Source: Streptomyces sp. XD-27 (GTDB lineage: Bacteria; Actinomycetota; Actinomycetes; Streptomycetales; Streptomycetaceae). Taken from it: a stretch of DNA of 64,000 nucleotides. The position numbers and the translations under genes were made by a program. The notes beneath the pieces were generated by a model that was not told the origin of the DNA, ran no database searches, and worked only from the letters and a program-made list of their open reading frames with translations. The stretch is taken from NCBI RefSeq assembly GCF_030553055.1, contig NZ_CP130713.1, positions 3,906,001 through 3,970,000 of the forward strand, given 5' to 3'. Shown in pieces: positions 41,387 to 49,909 of this stretch; the stretch's first letter is position 1; each line of letters opens with the position of its first letter.

Positions 41387-41590
41387 ATGGCTACTGGCAC
41401 CGTGAAGTGGTTCAACGCCGAAAAGGGTTTCGGGTTCATCGAGCAGGACGGCGGCGGCGCCGACGTCTTCGCGCACTACTCGAACATCGCCACCCAGGGC
41501 TTCCGCGAGCTGCGGGAAGGCCAGAAGGTGACCTTCGACGTCACGCAGGGCCAGAAGGGCCCGCAGGCCGAGAACATCGTTCCCGCCTGA
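41387..41590 (+). CDS. Cold-shock protein, CspA/ScoF family
   Basis: 67 residues: [23 protein letters not shown] with the RNP1 motif KGFGFI and RNP2-like VFAHYSNI. It binds single-stranded RNA/DNA and melts RNA secondary structure. ATG 41387 follows AAGGAG six bases upstream. The leader is unusually long and structured, as for cspA-type genes. It is followed by a strong terminator at 41668. Confidence 0.97.
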   Translation: MATGTVKWFNAEKGFGFIEQDGGGADVFAHYSNIATQGFRELREGQKVTFDVTQGQKGPQAENIVPA

Positions 41591-41667
41591 CTCACCCCTG
41601 ATTCACGCCTTCGGGCTTGATTCACGTGTGATTTTTCGGGAGGCGTCGGCTACGGCGCTCCCCGCAG

Positions 41668-41700
41668 CAGGGCCCGCACTCCTCAAGAGTGCGGGCCCTG
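41668..41700. terminator. 14-bp perfect stem terminator for convergent genes
   Basis: CAGGGCCCGCACTC (41668-41681), loop CTCAA, then GAGTGCGGGCCCTG (41687-41700). The perfect stem lies between the cold-shock gene and the histidine kinase. The kinase's stop codon begins in the loop at 41683-41685. It should stop transcription from both directions. Confidence 0.85.
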
Positions 41701-42951
41701 TCCCGTATCCGGCGCCAGGTCCAGCGTGACCCTGGCGCCGCCGGTCGGGGGGTTTTCGTACGTGACGCGGGCACCCAGGACCTGTGCCTGGCCTTCGACG
41801 ATCGTCAGGCCCAGGCCGATGCCCGTGCCCCGCTCACGCGCGCCCGTACGGAAGCGGCGCGGGCCCTCGGTCAGCAGGTCGGCGGGGAAGCCCGGGCCGT
41901 GATCGCGCACGCTCACCGCATGGCCGTCCACCTCCAGGGTCACCGGTGCGGCGCCGTGCCGCCGCGCGTTGCTGATCAGGTTGATCAGGATGCGCTCGAC
42001 CCGGCGCGGGTCCGTCTCGACAGTCGCGTCCGTACGGACCGTGACGTCGACGTCCCCCCTGACCGTTGCGTCGACGTCCCCGGCGGAGCCGCCGCCGTCG
42101 CCGCCCGCCGCTGCCGCCGCCCTGCGCGCCAGCGTGCTCAGCCGCACCGCCTCGCGCTGTGCCTGCTCCACGCCCGGGACGTCCAGGCGAGCCACCTCCA
42201 GGACGTCCTCGACCAGGCGGCGCAGTACGTCCACGCCTCCGCTGACCAGTTCGGCCGGGCGGCCCGGGGGCAGGAGACCGACGGCGGTGACCAGGCCGGC
42301 CACCGGGGTGCGCAGTTCGTGGGCGATGTCGGCGGTGACGCGGCGTTCGGCCTCCAGGCGGGCGCTCAGGGCGTCGGCCATGGTGTTGACGGCGGCGCCG
42401 AGGCGGGCGATCTCGTCCTTGCCCTTGGGCTCGACCCGCGCCGTCAGGTCGCCGTCCGCGATCCGCTGCGCGGTGCGCGCGGACGCGCCGATGCGGCGTC
42501 CGGCCGTGGCGGCCACGGCGATGCCCAGCCCGCAGCCGAGTGCGGTGGCCGCCGCGCCGGAGCCGAGCAGCACCTGGTCGAGGTCGGTCAGGGCCCGGGT
42601 CTGCTCGGCGTAGGAGCGGCGTACGGCGAGGACGTCGCCGTCGATACGGGCGGCCGCCCACATCACCGGGTCCCGGCCGCCGCCGGGGTGCTGGAGATAC
42701 GTGGCCCGCACCGGGCGGCGGGTGATCGTCTCGCGCAGGGTGGCCGGCAAGCCCCGTGGATTGACCAGGGCGCCGCTGTCGATCCCGGCCGCGTAGTCGT
42801 CCAAGGCGTCCTGGAGCTGGGCGTCGGCCGCGCGGGCCGCGTTCCTCCGCTGGTCCTCGGCGGTGCGGTGGTGCACCAGGAGGCCGATGAGCGTGGCGAC
42901 GATCGCGGCGGTCCCGGCGATGACCAGGGCAGTCTTGGTGCGTAGTCCCAT
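41683..42951 (-). CDS. Sensor histidine kinase (CseC-like), partner of adjacent regulator
   Basis: 422 residues: transmembrane helix 1 (6-28), extracytoplasmic sensor (about 30-125), transmembrane helix 2 (128-150), HAMP (RRIGASARTAQRIADGDLTARVEPKGKDEI). The H-box is ADIAHELRTPVAGL. The N-box is INLISNARRHG and the G-box is VRDHGPGFP. Part of the ATPase domain has an Asp/Val/Thr insertion (GDVDATVRGDVDVTVRTDATV). It phosphorylates the regulator encoded at 43144-43821. In a four-gene operon with two lipoproteins, it parallels the cell-envelope stress CseC system. Confidence 0.92.
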   Translation of the reverse strand: MGLRTKTALVIAGTAAIVATLIGLLVHHRTAEDQRRNAARAADAQLQDALDDYAAGIDSGALVNPRGLPATLRETITRRPVRATYLQHPGGGRDPVMWAAARIDGDVLAVRRSYAEQTRALTDLDQVLLGSGAAATALGCGLGIAVAATAGRRIGASARTAQRIADGDLTARVEPKGKDEIARLGAAVNTMADALSARLEAERRVTADIAHELRTPVAGLVTAVGLLPPGRPAELVSGGVDVLRRLVEDVLEVARLDVPGVEQAQREAVRLSTLARRAAAAAGGDGGGSAGDVDATVRGDVDVTVRTDATVETDPRRVERILINLISNARRHGAAPVTLEVDGHAVSVRDHGPGFPADLLTEGPRRFRTGARERGTGIGLGLTIVEGQAQVLGARVTYENPPTGGARVTLDLAPDTGQGPHS

Positions 42952-42956
42952 GGGTC

Positions 42957-43110
42957 CCGTCCGGTGTTGTCTTCCGGTGTCCTGTCCGGTGTCATGGCCC
43001 GGCCCGGTGTTGTGTTCCTGCCCGGTGTCGTGGCCCGGCCCCGGTGTTGTGTTCCTGTCCGGTGTCGTGTCCGGTCCCGTATCCGGTGTGTCGTGGCCCG
43101 GTGTCGTGCC
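42957..43110. repeat. Degenerate CCGGTGTCGTG repeats between regulator and kinase genes
   Basis: The 190-bp gap holds at least eight copies of CCGGTGT(C/T)GTG-like units. A longer direct repeat, CCCGGTGTTGTGTTCCTG, occurs twice at about 43005 and 43043. No coding sequence is seen. The repeat may fold in the operon transcript and set relative expression. Confidence 0.75.
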
Positions 43111-43143
43111 CGTGGCGCGTCATGACGCGTCACCGGTGACGCG

Positions 43144-43821
43144 TCACGTCGCCAGCTTGTAGCCGAAGCCCCTGACCGTCTCGATGCGGTCGCGGCCGAT
43201 CTTGGCGCGCAGCCGCTGCACGTGGACGTCGACGACGCGCGTGTCGCCGCCCCAGGCGTAGTCCCACACGCGCTCCAGCAGCGTCGTGCGCGAGAGCACC
43301 ACGCCCGGCTGGGCCGCGAACTCCAGCACCAGCCTGCGTTCGGTGGGGGTCAGGTCGAGCAGTCGGCCGTCCCGGCGGACCTCCATGGAGGCGGTGTCCA
43401 CGGTGAGGTCGCCGAACCGCAGCGGTGGTTCCTCCTCGGGCGGGCCGCTGCCGGGGAAGTCCGCGGCCCGGCGCAGCGCCGAGCGGATGCGGGCGACCAG
43501 TACGGGGATGTCGTACGGCTTGGTGACGTAGTCGTCGGCGCCCGCCTCCAGGCCGAGGACGACGTCCACCGGGTCCGTACGGGCGGAGATCAACAGCACC
43601 GGCAGCCGGCTCTCCTCCCGGATGCGGCGCACCAGGCTGACCCCGTCCAGGTGCGGCAGCATGACGTCCAGGACGGCGACGTCGGGGGCCCGGTCCCGGA
43701 ACAGCGCCAGCCCGGTGAGGCCGTCGGACGCCGTGCGGACCTCGTACCCGTACGTCTCCAGGGAGAGCTGGGTGGCCTCGCGGAGCAGCGGGTCGTCCTC
43801 CACCAGCAGCACGTCGGTCAT
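43144..43821 (-). CDS. OmpR-family response regulator (CseB-like)
   Basis: 225 residues. The receiver domain (1-118) has the acidic pair EDD, the phospho-Asp in VAVLDVMLP (D52), and KPYD with the conserved Lys. The winged-helix domain (130-225) carries RTTLLERVWDYAWGGDTRVVDVHVQRLRAKIG, close to CseB/AfsQ1 types. It directs transcription in response to its cognate kinase. It follows the second lipoprotein gene by 13 nt. Confidence 0.94.
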   Translation of the reverse strand: MTDVLLVEDDPLLREATQLSLETYGYEVRTASDGLTGLALFRDRAPDVAVLDVMLPHLDGVSLVRRIREESRLPVLLISARTDPVDVVLGLEAGADDYVTKPYDIPVLVARIRSALRRAADFPGSGPPEEEPPLRFGDLTVDTASMEVRRDGRLLDLTPTERRLVLEFAAQPGVVLSRTTLLERVWDYAWGGDTRVVDVHVQRLRAKIGRDRIETVRGFGYKLAT

Positions 43822-43834
43822 CGCTTGCGGCTCC

Positions 43835-44302
43835 TCAGGGTTCGGGGACCGGTAGCCGCGCGTCGCGCAGTTCGGCCGCCTGATCGGGTGGGAGGTGGGC
43901 GGACCGTACGGTGGCGCGGGTGTAGTACGCCACGTTTTCCCGGTCCTCCAGGCGGCTGAGCTCGACGGTGGCCGGGTAACCGTCCTCGCTGCACTTGGTC
44001 GTTGTGCACCACAGGCCGCTCACCCGTCCGGTCGCGACGGCCTTCGCCCGGCCCCAGTTCCGCCAGCTCAGCTGGAAGAGCCCCGTGTGCTCCGTGATGC
44101 CGAGGTTCGTGGGGCGGCGCAGCGGGCGGCCGGCGGCGTCGGCGACGTAGACCGGGCGGCCGGCGCCCCGGGTGAGGCTGGGCGCCGGACCCTCGACATG
44201 GGGCCGGTCATCGGGGCCGCCGCAGCCCGCCGTGCCCAGGGCCGCCAGCGTCAGCGCCAGCAGGGGCGCGAGGGTGGCCGCGGCCTTGGGTGTGAGGTGC
44301 AT
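43835..44302 (-). CDS. Small lipoprotein (paralogue 2)
   Basis: 155 residues with signal peptide and lipobox (ALGTAGC). The mature part reads LRRPTNLGITEHTGLFQLSWRNWGRAKAVATGRVSGLWCTTTKC and matches the protein encoded next to it (44348-44905) in order and spacing, so the two are tandem paralogues. It likely sits outside the membrane and feeds a signal to the kinase, analogous to CseA. ATG 44302 follows GAAAGGG. Confidence 0.85.
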   Translation of the reverse strand: MHLTPKAAATLAPLLALTLAALGTAGCGGPDDRPHVEGPAPSLTRGAGRPVYVADAAGRPLRRPTNLGITEHTGLFQLSWRNWGRAKAVATGRVSGLWCTTTKCSEDGYPATVELSRLEDRENVAYYTRATVRSAHLPPDQAAELRDARLPVPEP

Positions 44303-44347
44303 CGGGACCCTTTCGCTCGAGCGGCACGCGGGCGGCCGCCACACGCC

Positions 44348-44905
44348 TCAGCGGGTGGCGAGCGGGCGCTTGCCCTTGAGGTCCTCGGAATCGTACGAGC
44401 CGGGCTTCCCGGACAGCTTGAGCCGGAAGCTGGAGAAGACCTTCTTCCCCTTGACGGTCTTGGGGTCCGAGAGCGTGACGGTCGCGTTCAGCGGCTTGTC
44501 GAGGCACTTGTCCAGGCACCAGGTGCCCGTGACCTTTCCGGTGCCCACGGCCTTCTTCGAGCCCCACTGCTTCCAGTGCACGCCGTGGATCGAGGTGAAC
44601 TCGGAGAGCACCAGGTTCTTGGGGCTGCGCACGGCCCGGCCCTTGTCCGCGTGCTCCTCGCCGTAGTGGTTGACGACGTACGGGGCCGTGCTGGCACGGG
44701 CGACGCTCGCGGTACGGGAGATGTCCTCGGAGGCGGCGCCTGCCGCGTTCTTGTCGCTCTTGCCGCTCTCGCCGCAGGCGGTGGTGAGCAGGCCGAGGGC
44801 GGCGACACCGGCCAGGGCGGTCGCCATGGCCGCCGGCCTGGCGCGGCGGGGCGTGGTGGTGCGGGTGCGGGTGCGGACGCGGGTGCGGGTGCGGGTGCGG
44901 TTCAT
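44348..44905 (-). CDS. Small lipoprotein (paralogue 1)
   Basis: 185 residues. The N-terminus is an unusual run of Arg-Thr dipeptides (RTRTRTRVRTRTRTTTP) before the hydrophobic core and lipobox LTTAC. The mature domain has SPKNLVLSEFTSIHGVHWKQWGSKKAVGTGKVTGTWCLDKC, aligned with the neighbour. It is the first gene of the lipoprotein-lipoprotein-regulator-kinase operon. The Arg-Thr run comes from GCGGGTGCGG-type DNA repeats and may be a recent expansion. A downstream ATG at about residue 27 is an alternative start that would give a normal signal peptide. Confidence 0.8.
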   Translation of the reverse strand: MNRTRTRTRVRTRTRTTTPRRARPAAMATALAGVAALGLLTTACGESGKSDKNAAGAASEDISRTASVARASTAPYVVNHYGEEHADKGRAVRSPKNLVLSEFTSIHGVHWKQWGSKKAVGTGKVTGTWCLDKCLDKPLNATVTLSDPKTVKGKKVFSSFRLKLSGKPGSYDSEDLKGKRPLATR

Positions 44906-45126
44906 AGCCGGGGCTCCGGTTCGATTCGGATCGGTTCGTCGGTTGGTGTCTCAGAAGCTATGAGCGGCGCTTCTCGGTGGCCTGTCAGCCATGTAACGGC
45001 CGTTCATCGGCTGCTGTTACGTGATCGACATACCGTGGCCCGCATACGGGATCCCCGACCGCGACGGCGCACCGCGCTCAGGGGCATGCTGGTGGGGTAG
45101 AGGTCTCGAAGGCGAGATGAGCGACC

Positions 45127-47658
45127 ATGGACACACCGGCTGCCGTGGCCGTGGTGGGCCCTGACGGGGCGCTCACCAGCTGGAGCTCCGGCGCGCAGCG
45201 GCTTCTGCGGTACTCCGCCGCCGAAGTGGTGGGCCTGCCCGCGGCCGGTCTGCTCGCGTCGCCGCTCCCGGACGCCGCCCGCGCGCGGCTGGCCGCCCGC
45301 GAGAGCTGGTCCGGTCGGGTGTCGCTGCGCGACCGCGACGGCGGCCCGGTGGAGTGCGCCCTGCGGGCCCGCCCGCTGGTCGACGGCGACGAGCGGACCA
45401 GCTGGCTGCTGGAGGCGGCGCTGCACGTCGACGAGCGCACCCTCGACCGCGCCGACGAGCCCGCCGCCGACGACCCCACCGAGGCCCGGCTCCAGAGCTG
45501 GGCGTACCTCCAGTCCCCGTTCGCCCAGGGCATCTTCGACACCGACGGCCGGATCCGGCAGATCAACAGCGTCTTCGAGCGGAACGCCGCCGCCTCGACG
45601 CGCGAGCTGCGCGGACTCCGACTGGACGAGGCCCTGCACGGGCCGGCCTTCGAAGCGGACCAGGCGCTCATCGACCGGGTCGCGGCGACCGGGCGGGCCG
45701 AGTACGTCGAGCGGTTCGTCCACCTCCCGGGCGAGCCGCAGGCCCACGCCTGGGCCATCCACGTCTCACCGCTCAAGGACCCGGCGGGGCTGGTGCACGG
45801 CGTCATGCTGTCGTCCCTGGACTTCACCGAGCAGTACAACGCGCGCGAACGGCTGGCCCTGCTCAACGAGGCCAGCAGGCGGATCGGCAGCAGCCTGGAC
45901 GTCACCCGCAACGCCCAGGAGCTGGCCGACGTGTCCGTCCCCGGGTTCGCCGACTTCATCTCGGTCGACCTGCTGGACGCCGTCCTGCACGGCGACGAAC
46001 CGGCCCCGATCCCGGCCGCCGGCCCCCTGCGGCTGCGCCGTGCGGCGCTGCGCTCCATCGTCGATCCGGCGGTCGAGACGGGCCAGCTGGCCGACTACCC
46101 GGCCAGTTCGCCGCCGACCCGCTGCCTGGTCACCGGCCGGGGCGCGGTCCACCTGGTCAGCGACCCGGAGATCTCGGCCTGGATGACGCAGGACCCCGTC
46201 CGCGCCGCCTGGGTGCGTGAGCACTGGCCGCACTCGTTCGTGGTGGTGCCGCTCCAGGCGCGCGGCACCAACCTGGGCGTGGTGATGTTCGCCCGCCTGG
46301 ACTCGTCCATCGATCCGTACGGTCCCGCGGACCTGGAGATCGCCGAGGAGCTCGCCGGGCGCGCCGCGGTCTGCATCGACAACGCCCGCCGGTACACCCG
46401 CGAGCGGCACACCGCGCTCGCCCTGCAGGAGAGCCTGCTGCCGCGCAGCCTTCCCGAGCAGGCGGCCGTCGAGGTGGCCAGCCGCTATCTGCCCGCCGGT
46501 TCGCTGGCCGGTGCGGGGGGCGACTGGTTCGACGTCATCCCGCTCTCCGGCGCCCGCGTCGCCCTGGCCGTCGGCGACGTGGTCGGCCACGGCATCCACG
46601 CCTCGGCGGCCATGGGACGGCTGCGTACCGCCGTACGCACCCTCGCCGACGTCGACCTTCCGCCCGACGAGCTGCTCTCGCACCTGGACGACCTGGTGAT
46701 CCGCCTCGGCGCGGAGAGCGGCGGCGAGGCGGACGACACGAGTGGCGGCCTCGGAGGGACCGGCGGGCTCCGGGCGACCGGCGGCCTCGGGGCCGGCGAC
46801 TTCGGCGGCTCCAGCGACCTCGGCGCCACCTGCCTGTACGCGGTCTACGACCCGATCTCCCGCAGGTGCGCCATGGCCAGCGCCGGCCACCCGCCGCCCG
46901 TCCTGGTGACGCCGGACGGCACGGTCGACGTGCTCGACCTGGCACCGGGCCCGCCGCTGGGCCTGGGCGGGCTGCCGTTCGAGGCGTACGAGCTCGATGT
47001 GCCCCAGGGCAGCCTGCTGGCGCTCTACACGGACGGCCTGATCGAGGCCCGCCACCGCGACATCGACGACGGCCTGCGCACGCTGTGCAACGCGCTCTCC
47101 GACGCCGTCCCTCCCCCGGAGCGGACTCTGGGAGGTGCCCCCACTGCCCCCACTGCCCCCACTGCTCCCACGCTGGAGCGCACCTGCGACACCGTGCTCA
47201 AGGCGATGCTGGACACGCGGCCCGCCGACGACGTCGCGCTGCTCGTCGCCCGTACCCAGGCGCTGGACGCCGCGCACGTCGCCGTCTGGGACCTGCCCGC
47301 GGACCCCGCGGTGGTCGCCGAGGCGCGCGTCCGGGTCGCCGACCAGCTGCGGGTATGGGGACTGGAGGAGCTCACCTTCGTCACCGAGCTGGTGGCCAGC
47401 GAGCTGGTCACCAACGCCATCCGGTACGCCACCCCGCCCATCCAGCTGCGGCTGATCAAGGACCGGTCCCTGGTCTGCGAGGTCTCCGACGCCAGCAGCA
47501 CCGCGCCGCATCTGCGCCGGGCCCGCACCTTCGACGAGGGCGGGCGGGGTCTGATGCTGGTCGCACAGCTCACCGAGCGCTGGGGCACCCGGCACACCGG
47601 CACCGGCAAGACCATCTGGGCCGAGCAGGCCACGGGCCGTGCGGGGCCGCCGCACTGA
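45127..47658 (+). CDS. PAS-PAS-GAF-SpoIIE phosphatase-RsbW ATPase protein
   Basis: Sensor of 843 residues combining both arms of a partner-switch. PAS domains are at about 5-105 and 120-240, GAF at 245-430. The PP2C/SpoIIE phosphatase domain (440-700) has GGDWFDVIPL and VGDVVGHGIHASAAMGRL, with the metal-binding ADDVALLVART at the end. The GHKL ATPase (715-830) has ELVASELVTNAIRYA and GGRGLMLVAQL. The phosphatase would dephosphorylate anti-anti-sigma proteins, and the ATPase resembles anti-sigma kinases. Low-complexity insertions are at 535-560 (Gly-rich) and 675-685 (APTAPT repeats). ATG 45127 has a modest GAGATGAG site. Confidence 0.9.
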   Translation: MDTPAAVAVVGPDGALTSWSSGAQRLLRYSAAEVVGLPAAGLLASPLPDAARARLAARESWSGRVSLRDRDGGPVECALRARPLVDGDERTSWLLEAALHVDERTLDRADEPAADDPTEARLQSWAYLQSPFAQGIFDTDGRIRQINSVFERNAAASTRELRGLRLDEALHGPAFEADQALIDRVAATGRAEYVERFVHLPGEPQAHAWAIHVSPLKDPAGLVHGVMLSSLDFTEQYNARERLALLNEASRRIGSSLDVTRNAQELADVSVPGFADFISVDLLDAVLHGDEPAPIPAAGPLRLRRAALRSIVDPAVETGQLADYPASSPPTRCLVTGRGAVHLVSDPEISAWMTQDPVRAAWVREHWPHSFVVVPLQARGTNLGVVMFARLDSSIDPYGPADLEIAEELAGRAAVCIDNARRYTRERHTALALQESLLPRSLPEQAAVEVASRYLPAGSLAGAGGDWFDVIPLSGARVALAVGDVVGHGIHASAAMGRLRTAVRTLADVDLPPDELLSHLDDLVIRLGAESGGEADDTSGGLGGTGGLRATGGLGAGDFGGSSDLGATCLYAVYDPISRRCAMASAGHPPPVLVTPDGTVDVLDLAPGPPLGLGGLPFEAYELDVPQGSLLALYTDGLIEARHRDIDDGLRTLCNALSDAVPPPERTLGGAPTAPTAPTAPTLERTCDTVLKAMLDTRPADDVALLVARTQALDAAHVAVWDLPADPAVVAEARVRVADQLRVWGLEELTFVTELVASELVTNAIRYATPPIQLRLIKDRSLVCEVSDASSTAPHLRRARTFDEGGRGLMLVAQLTERWGTRHTGTGKTIWAEQATGRAGPPH

Positions 47659-47681
47659 CCGGCGGCGCGTGCCGCACAGAT

Positions 47682-47697
47682 TCTACAAGCGTGTAGA
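47682..47697. promoter_or_regulatory. Operator candidate TCTACA-N4-TGTAGA before terB
   Basis: TCTACA (47682-47687) and TGTAGA (47692-47697) are a perfect inverted repeat in an AT-rich patch 63 bp before the TerB start. Overlap with the promoter is likely, but no clear -10/-35 was seen. Confidence 0.55.
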
Positions 47698-47759
47698 TTT
47701 CAGTTCGGCGCGACAAACCCGACACACGCGCGACCGAGAGAACCGACGAGGAGATTCAC

Positions 47760-48215
47760 ATGGCTCTGTGGGACCGGCTCAAGGATTCGGCCCAGACGAT
47801 GCAGGCTCAGCTCATGGCGAAGAAGAACGAGTTGAAGAGCGGGGCGTTCCGGGACGCGAGCATGGCGATGTGCGCCCTGGTCGCGGCGGCGGACGGCTCG
47901 ATCGACCCGTCCGAGCGGCAGCGCGTCGCCCAGCTCATCGCCACCAACGACGTGCTCCAGAACTTCCCGTCGGACGACCTGCACCGCCGCTTCGAGGAGA
48001 ACGTCAACAAGCTGACCGCGGACTTCGCCCTCGGCAAGGTCAGCGTCATGCAGGAGATCGGCAAGGCGAAGAAGAAGCCCGCCGAGGCACGGGCCGTCAT
48101 CCAGATCGGCATCGTCATCGGCGGCGCCGACGGCTACTTCGACCCGACCGAGCAGGCCGTGGTCCGCGAGGCGTGCTTCGCGCTGGACATCCCGCCGGCC
48201 GAGTTCGACCTCTGA
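47760..48215 (+). CDS. terB: TerB-family tellurite-resistance protein
   Basis: 151-residue all-helical TerB protein: FRDASMAMCALVAAADGSIDPSERQRVAQLI and the second repeat VIQIGIVIGGADGYFDPTEQAVVREAC, each carrying the acidic DGSIDPSE/DGYFDPTE metal-binding turns. TerB links membrane stress sensing to the TerD/TerC group. ATG 47760 follows GAGGAGATTC. Other ter genes are not adjacent; the TerD fusion lies 38 kb away. Confidence 0.93.
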   Translation: MALWDRLKDSAQTMQAQLMAKKNELKSGAFRDASMAMCALVAAADGSIDPSERQRVAQLIATNDVLQNFPSDDLHRRFEENVNKLTADFALGKVSVMQEIGKAKKKPAEARAVIQIGIVIGGADGYFDPTEQAVVREACFALDIPPAEFDL

Positions 48216-48235
48216 GCGGGGGCGGCGGGCCGCTG

Positions 48236-48667
48236 TCAGCCGGCCTCGTCCCGCGGCTTCGCCCCCGCCGCGAGCAGCACGGCCGCGGTCTCCGGGTGCG
48301 GGCCGCTCATCGCCCAGTCGAGCGGCGAGTGTCCCGTGCCGTGGTCCTCGCGGAGGTTCACGTCGGCGCCGTACGCGATGAGTTCGCGTACGGCGTCGGT
48401 GTGCCCCCAGCACGCCGCCCCGCACAGCGGCGTCCCTTGCTCGCCGTGCCCGCTCTCGGTGTCGGGCGGGGCCCCGGCGGCCAGCAGCAGGCGGACGAGG
48501 TGCGCCGCGCCGTTCACCGATGCCTGGTAGAGCGGCGTCGTGCCCTCCGGGTCGGGCGTCTCCGGATGGGCGCCGGCTCTGAGGACCGCCGCCACCTGCG
48601 CGGCGTCGTCGCGGATCACCGCGAGGACAAGGCGCTTGGACAGCTTCTTCTGCCGTCGCCTGTTCAT
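48236..48667 (-). CDS. Ankyrin-repeat protein
   Basis: 143 residues with about three ankyrin repeats: EGTTPLYQASVNGAAHLVRLLLAAGAPPDT, QGTPLCGAACWGHTDAVRELIAYGADVN, and GHSPLDWAMSGPHPETAAVLLAAGAKP. It is a protein-protein interaction scaffold without a catalytic domain. Its ATG overlaps the stop of the MmyB-like regulator gene (ATGA), so the two are co-translated. The site GAGGGGGAACGGAC lies before the start. Confidence 0.9.
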   Translation of the reverse strand: MNRRRQKKLSKRLVLAVIRDDAAQVAAVLRAGAHPETPDPEGTTPLYQASVNGAAHLVRLLLAAGAPPDTESGHGEQGTPLCGAACWGHTDAVRELIAYGADVNLREDHGTGHSPLDWAMSGPHPETAAVLLAAGAKPRDEAG

Positions 48668-49542
48668 GTCCGTTCCCCCTCCTGACCGGACGGCCCGGCG
48701 ACCGCGCGTGCCGCGGGCTCCAGGCGGAGCATCGCCGCCTCGTCCGCGGTGCCCGGCGGGGCCTGGTAGACGACGAGGCGCTGGCCGCCGGTCCGGGCGA
48801 GCGTCATGACCTCGTACGTGAGCGTCATCATGCCGACCTTCGGGTGCGCGAAGGTCTTGGAGCCGCCGCCCCGCTCGCCCACGTCGTATCGTGCCCAAAT
48901 CCGCGCGAAGTCCGGTGAGTTCAGGAGGAGTTCGCCCACGAGGGCCGCCAGCTCGGGCGATTCCGGGTCGGCGCCGCCGACCGCGCGCAGGTGCGCCACC
49001 GACTTGGTGACGTTCTCCTCCCAGGGCTGGTAGAGCGTGCGCCCCACGGGGTGCAGGAACAGATAGCGGGTGAGGTTGCGCTGTTCCGGCGGCCAGTCCC
49101 ACAGGCCGGGCATCAGGCGACGCGCCGCCGGGTTGGCGGCCAGCGCGTGGTTGTAGCGGCTGACCACGTACGCGGGCAGCGGACGCACCGCCTCCAGCAT
49201 CCGGAGGACGGATTCGCGCACCGTGTGCTCGGTGGTGGGCTGGGGTTGTGTGTAACGCCCCGAGGCCAGTTCGGCGAGGTCGTGCAGGCGCTCGTGGGCG
49301 TCTTCGCACAGGCGCAGGGCCCGGCTGAGCGCGTCGACGACGGCGGGTGAGGGATTGGTCTCGCGGCCGCGCTCAAGCCGCGTGTAGTAGTCGACGCTCA
49401 CACCCGCGAGCGTCGCCAGCTCCTCGCGGCGCAGCCCCGGCGTGCGGCGGATGCCGGCGCCCGCGGGCAGACCCACCTCCTCGGGGGTTATCCGTGCGCG
49501 GCGCGCCCGCAGGTACCTGCCCAGCTCAGTGCCCTCTGACAT
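48664..49542 (-). CDS. XRE regulator with MmyB-like ligand-binding domain
   Basis: 292 residues. The helix-turn-helix is at about 5-80 (RRTPGLRREELATLAGVSVDYYTRLERGRETNPSPAVVDAL). The MmyB-like PAS-type domain spans about 105-270 (YVVSRYNHALAANPAARRLMPG, EENVTKSVAHLRAVGG, VGMMTLTYEVMTL). MmyB controls methylenomycin; the fold binds fatty-acid-like ligands. ATG 49542 starts the operon with the ankyrin gene. The divergent exporter gene at 49945 is a possible target. Confidence 0.92.
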   Translation of the reverse strand: MSEGTELGRYLRARRARITPEEVGLPAGAGIRRTPGLRREELATLAGVSVDYYTRLERGRETNPSPAVVDALSRALRLCEDAHERLHDLAELASGRYTQPQPTTEHTVRESVLRMLEAVRPLPAYVVSRYNHALAANPAARRLMPGLWDWPPEQRNLTRYLFLHPVGRTLYQPWEENVTKSVAHLRAVGGADPESPELAALVGELLLNSPDFARIWARYDVGERGGGSKTFAHPKVGMMTLTYEVMTLARTGGQRLVVYQAPPGTADEAAMLRLEPAARAVAGPSGQEGERT

Positions 49543-49804
49543 CTGTTCATTGTCGCTCCTGGCCCCCGTGTTCGGGGGGCCGTGCCAGGGCCAGGAACGC
49601 GGCGCCCCGGGTGAACCACGGCCTGCCGCCGCGCGGGGCGGCGGCAGAGACTGGTCGACGTTGCGGGCGGCCCGGCCGCCGCGGTCCCAGGGGGCGCATG
49701 ACGCCGGGCCGCGGACGCGGGGGCAGGTGCCGCCCGCACGGTGTGGGGCGGCCGCGCGCGCAGTTGCCTACGGAGTGGTGCCACCGGCCGGGCGCAGCCC
49801 CGCC

Positions 49805-49909
49805 GACCACCCGTCCCGCGCCACCGCTCGCCCCACCGACCGCCCGTCCCGCGCCGACCGCTCGCCCCGTGCACCGCGCACCGCGCCCCGTGCACCGCGC
49901 ACCGCCGGC
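49805..49909. repeat. GC-rich tandem repeats in a 400-bp non-coding gap
   Basis: The region 49543-49944 holds no gene. It contains two copies of a 29-30 bp unit (CGCCCGTCCCGCGCC...GCTCGCCCC) at 49805-49868 and two copies of a 21-bp unit (GTGCACCGCGCACCGCGCCCC) at 49868-49909. The exporter's ribosome site follows. Confidence 0.65.
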
